A stretch of 64,000 nucleotides of DNA from Pseudomonas sp. JUb42 (GTDB lineage: Bacteria > Pseudomonadota > Gammaproteobacteria > Pseudomonadales > Pseudomonadaceae): the NCBI RefSeq assembly GCF_024807945.1, contig NZ_JANUFD010000009.1:62001-126000 (forward strand), written 5' to 3'. The position numbers and the translations under genes were made by a program. Within the stretch, counting starts at the first letter, position 1. Each line of letters begins with the position of its first letter. Positions 61,931-64,000 of the stretch are shown piece after piece. Below the pieces are notes generated by a model that searched no databases, was not told the origin of the DNA, and saw nothing but the letters and a program-made list of their open reading frames with translations.

Positions 61931-62201
61931 TGGGTGTATGCTCAAGCAGAACAAAATGGCCGTGAAGAATTTTCAACGAAGGGGAAATGCACAAACTCGA
62001 GGCGTGAAAAGCCGTGAACAGAGGGGCTTTGCACCCTATCTGGTCAGTTGTTTGATAACATATGGGTTAAGGTCGACCGCTCGTTTCAGCCGGTTGCCGA
62101 CTAAACAATGCAGAGGCTTTGCAACTTATTTGACGAAGTCCACTCAGCTGTTCAACCATTCATCTTCCGTGATGAGCACTCAGGTTTCAGGAGCAACACA
62201 A

Positions 62202-62927
62202 ATGGACGCCACGACAGGTGCGCGCAGAGGCAATCTTGCTGAGACGGTTATCCGTGAACTGTCCAATCGTATCGATTTGGGCACCTATCGCCCAGGGGAA
62301 AAACTTCCCTCCGAGCAGGAGTTGTGCAAGGAATTCAACGTCAGCCGTCCTGTGGTCCGCGAGGCCGTGGCATCCCTGCGCCTGGGCGGACGCCTGATTG
62401 CCCGCCAGGGTGTCGGGGTGTTCGTCGTCGAGCAGGACGTCAAGCGCATCGGTTATGCCTTGAGCACCGCCGTGGATGATGTCCGCGCAGCAGCCCAGGT
62501 GCTGGAGCTGCGCCTGGGCGTGGAAACCGAATCGGTCGCCCGCGCCGCCGAACGTCGCAGCCCGGCCAGCCTGTCGGATATCACCGAAGCCTTCGATCGC
62601 TTCAACGCGCTGGACGGCACCGACCTGGAAGAAGAAGCCAAGGCCGACTTCGAGTTCCATCTGGCCATTGCCCGCGCCACCAACAACCCGCATTTCACCC
62701 AACTGCTGGAAGCCCTGGGCTCGGACATCATCTTTGACCTGCACCTCAAGCACGGCCAGTCCACCGGCAAGAGCCGCCTGGCCCACATCAAGAAGATCGG
62801 TCGTGAACACGGCGCCATTCTCACGGCAATCACCATGGGCGACATCAACGGCGCACGCAACGCACTACGCAAACACCTTGAGGAAAGCCTGTCGCGCTAT
62901 CAGCGCCTGGTGCAGAGCGGGGAATAA
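62202..62927 (+). CDS. FadR-subfamily GntR regulator
   Basis: A 241-residue regulator. Winged helix: YRPGEKLPSEQELCKEFNVS, RPVVREAVASLRLGGRLIAR. C-terminal FCD domain (about 95-235): LELRLGVETESVARAAERRS, ADFEFHLAIARATNNPHF and HGAILTAITMGDINGARNAL, with the histidines/aspartate that usually bind a metal and an organic acid ligand. The ATG at 62202 has AGGAG upstream; the long frame ahead reads as non-coding. Divergent from livKHMGF and likely its repressor. Confidence 0.92.
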   Translation: MDATTGARRGNLAETVIRELSNRIDLGTYRPGEKLPSEQELCKEFNVSRPVVREAVASLRLGGRLIARQGVGVFVVEQDVKRIGYALSTAVDDVRAAAQVLELRLGVETESVARAAERRSPASLSDITEAFDRFNALDGTDLEEEAKADFEFHLAIARATNNPHFTQLLEALGSDIIFDLHLKHGQSTGKSRLAHIKKIGREHGAILTAITMGDINGARNALRKHLEESLSRYQRLVQSGE

Positions 62928-62976
62928 ATCCCCACTCCGGCAAAACACAACACCACTCTCTGAAAAAATACGCCCC

Positions 62977-63068
62977 TGTGGGACCGGCTTCAGCCGGGAA
63001 AGGGCCGGTACAACCGGTGCAGTTGCAGGTGCGGACCCGACGCCTTCCCGGCTAAAGCCGGTCCCACA
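62977..63068. repeat. paired inverted repeat (REP-type)
   Basis: TGTGGGACCGGCTTCAGCCGGGAA (62977-63000) pairs with the inverted copy ending GCCGGTCCCACA at 63068. It sits between convergent genes and is the TGTGGGACC class of intergenic repeat. Confidence 0.75.
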
Positions 63069-63093
63069 AAGAAATCTCAGCAGCCCGACACAA

Positions 63094-64000
63094 TCACCGT
63101 GTCGCCAGGGCTTTTTCGCGGATCTGGCTCAGACTCATGCGCGGCGTCAGGGCTTCGGGATCGACTCGAATCTCGATCAGCGCCGGTTTCTGCGAGGCCA
63201 CACAGCGCTCGAAGGCCTGCGCGAACTGGTCGGTCGCCACCACCGTTTCGGCATGGAAGCCGTAGGAACGAGCCAACATGGCGAAGTCCGGGTTATGCAG
63301 CTCGGTGCCGGACACCCGCCCCGGGTAGCTGCGCTCTTGGTGCATGCGAATGGTGCCGTACATGCCGTTATTGACCACGATCACGATCACCCGCGCATCG
63401 TAGTTGGCCGCCGTCGCCAGTTCCTGACCGTTCATGAGAAAGCAGCCGTCCCCGGCAAAGGCCAGCACCATGCGTTCGGGCGCAGTGATCTTGGCCGCCA
63501 CCGCCGCCGGCACGCCGTAGCCCATTGAACCGTTGGTCGGTCCCAGCAGCGTGCGGAAGGTGCGGTGCTGGTAGCCGCGATGCAGCCAGCCGGTGTAGTT
63601 GCCCGCGCCGCAGGTCATGATGCTGTCGTGAGGCAGGCGGTCATTGAGCCAGGCGATCACTTGGCTCATTTGCACCGGCCCGGGTGATGGCGGGCAATCG
63701 AAATTGGCGCGGTAGCCGCGGTTGAGCCGCGTGGTCCACTCGACCATTGCCTGGGGCTTGACCGCTGGCAAGGCGGCTATCTGGGCAGCGAAGATTTTCA
63801 TCCCGGCATTGATTGCCAGCGTCGGTTGATAAACGCGCCCCAGCTCTTCGATCCCCGGATGCACATGCACCAGTTTCTGTTTGGGCACAGGAATGTTGAC
63901 CAGGGAATAACCCCCGGTGGTCATCTCGCCCAGGCGCGCACCGATGACCAGTAACAGATCGGCGTTCTTCACCGCCTCGACCAGCTCGGGACCCGCCGCC
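63094..64000 (-). CDS. thiamine-diphosphate-dependent enzyme (acetolactate synthase-like), N-terminus cut off
   Basis: The C-terminal 302 codons of a ThDP enzyme; the frame is open to the window edge on the minus strand. The middle domain ends NADLLLVIGARLGEMTTGGY and the pyrophosphate domain has the ThDP/Mg motif GDGCFLMNGQELATAANYDA to VIVVNNGMYG. The best match by eye is acetolactate synthase large-subunit-like or related decarboxylases of unknown substrate. LGPTNGSMGYGVPAAVAAKI is typical. It is convergent with the GntR gene. Confidence 0.92.
   Translation of the reverse strand, partial: AAGPELVEAVKNADLLLVIGARLGEMTTGGYSLVNIPVPKQKLVHVHPGIEELGRVYQPTLAINAGMKIFAAQIAALPAVKPQAMVEWTTRLNRGYRANFDCPPSPGPVQMSQVIAWLNDRLPHDSIMTCGAGNYTGWLHRGYQHRTFRTLLGPTNGSMGYGVPAAVAAKITAPERMVLAFAGDGCFLMNGQELATAANYDARVIVIVVNNGMYGTIRMHQERSYPGRVSGTELHNPDFAMLARSYGFHAETVVATDQFAQAFERCVASQKPALIEIRVDPEALTPRMSLSQIREKALATR

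Overview
The window is a stretch of a GC-rich gammaproteobacterial chromosome, most likely a Pseudomonas of the fluorescens/putida group. This rests on the lexA2-imuA-imuB-dnaE2 cassette with its own LexA2-type operator, short paired inverted repeats ending in TGTGGGA or GTAGGA typical of these genomes, LysR/TetR/AraC-rich metabolic clusters, and a livKHMGF transporter with a GntR regulator. No rRNA, tRNA, CRISPR array, integrase or intact insertion sequence was seen. All calls come from reading the sequence; no database search was possible.

Layout. 1-1.4 kb: C-terminal part of a chemoreceptor. 1.5-6.5 kb: two aldehyde dehydrogenases, a DMT exporter and a BphO-like heme oxygenase, all on the minus strand. 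6.8-12.6 kb: the damage-inducible mutasome lexA2-imuA-imuB-dnaE2, in which lexA2 has lost its stop codon. 12.7-24.3 kb: tag glycosylase, a TetX-like flavin monooxygenase, a periplasmic binding protein, LysR regulators paired with exporters (LysE, TauE types), SDR, AraC and MFS genes, and two gene remnants. 24.3-32.7 kb: hydrolases, an MFS pump, GST and an NmrA-type oxidoreductase controlled by divergent TetR regulators with visible palindromic operators, then SMI1/KNR4 and NIPSNAP proteins. 32.8-34.9 kb: a TonB-dependent siderophore receptor with a Fur-like box.

35-44.7 kb: a reactive-electrophile/aldehyde detoxification island. It holds two Old Yellow Enzymes, two aldehyde dehydrogenases, an XRE/MmyB regulator and a NemR-like TetR repressor. 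The 18-bp operator in front of nemR recurs exactly about 8 kb away, beside the siderophore receptor, ahead of a short terminated transcript region with no normal gene.

45-56.8 kb: a patchy region with a second chemoreceptor (FliA-type promoter), a SUKH-like/L7-L12-like fusion protein, an SDR, a soluble hybrid histidine kinase, a HAD phosphatase, TspO, small hypotheticals, an AsmA/DUF748-like protein, a single-domain response regulator, long gene-poor spacers, an 8-bp tandem repeat and a decayed mntH fragment. It looks like a plasticity zone with eroding genes.

56.8-64 kb: livKHMGF branched-chain amino-acid-type ABC transporter (minus strand), a divergent FadR/GntR regulator, and the C-terminal part of a thiamine-diphosphate enzyme cut by the window edge.
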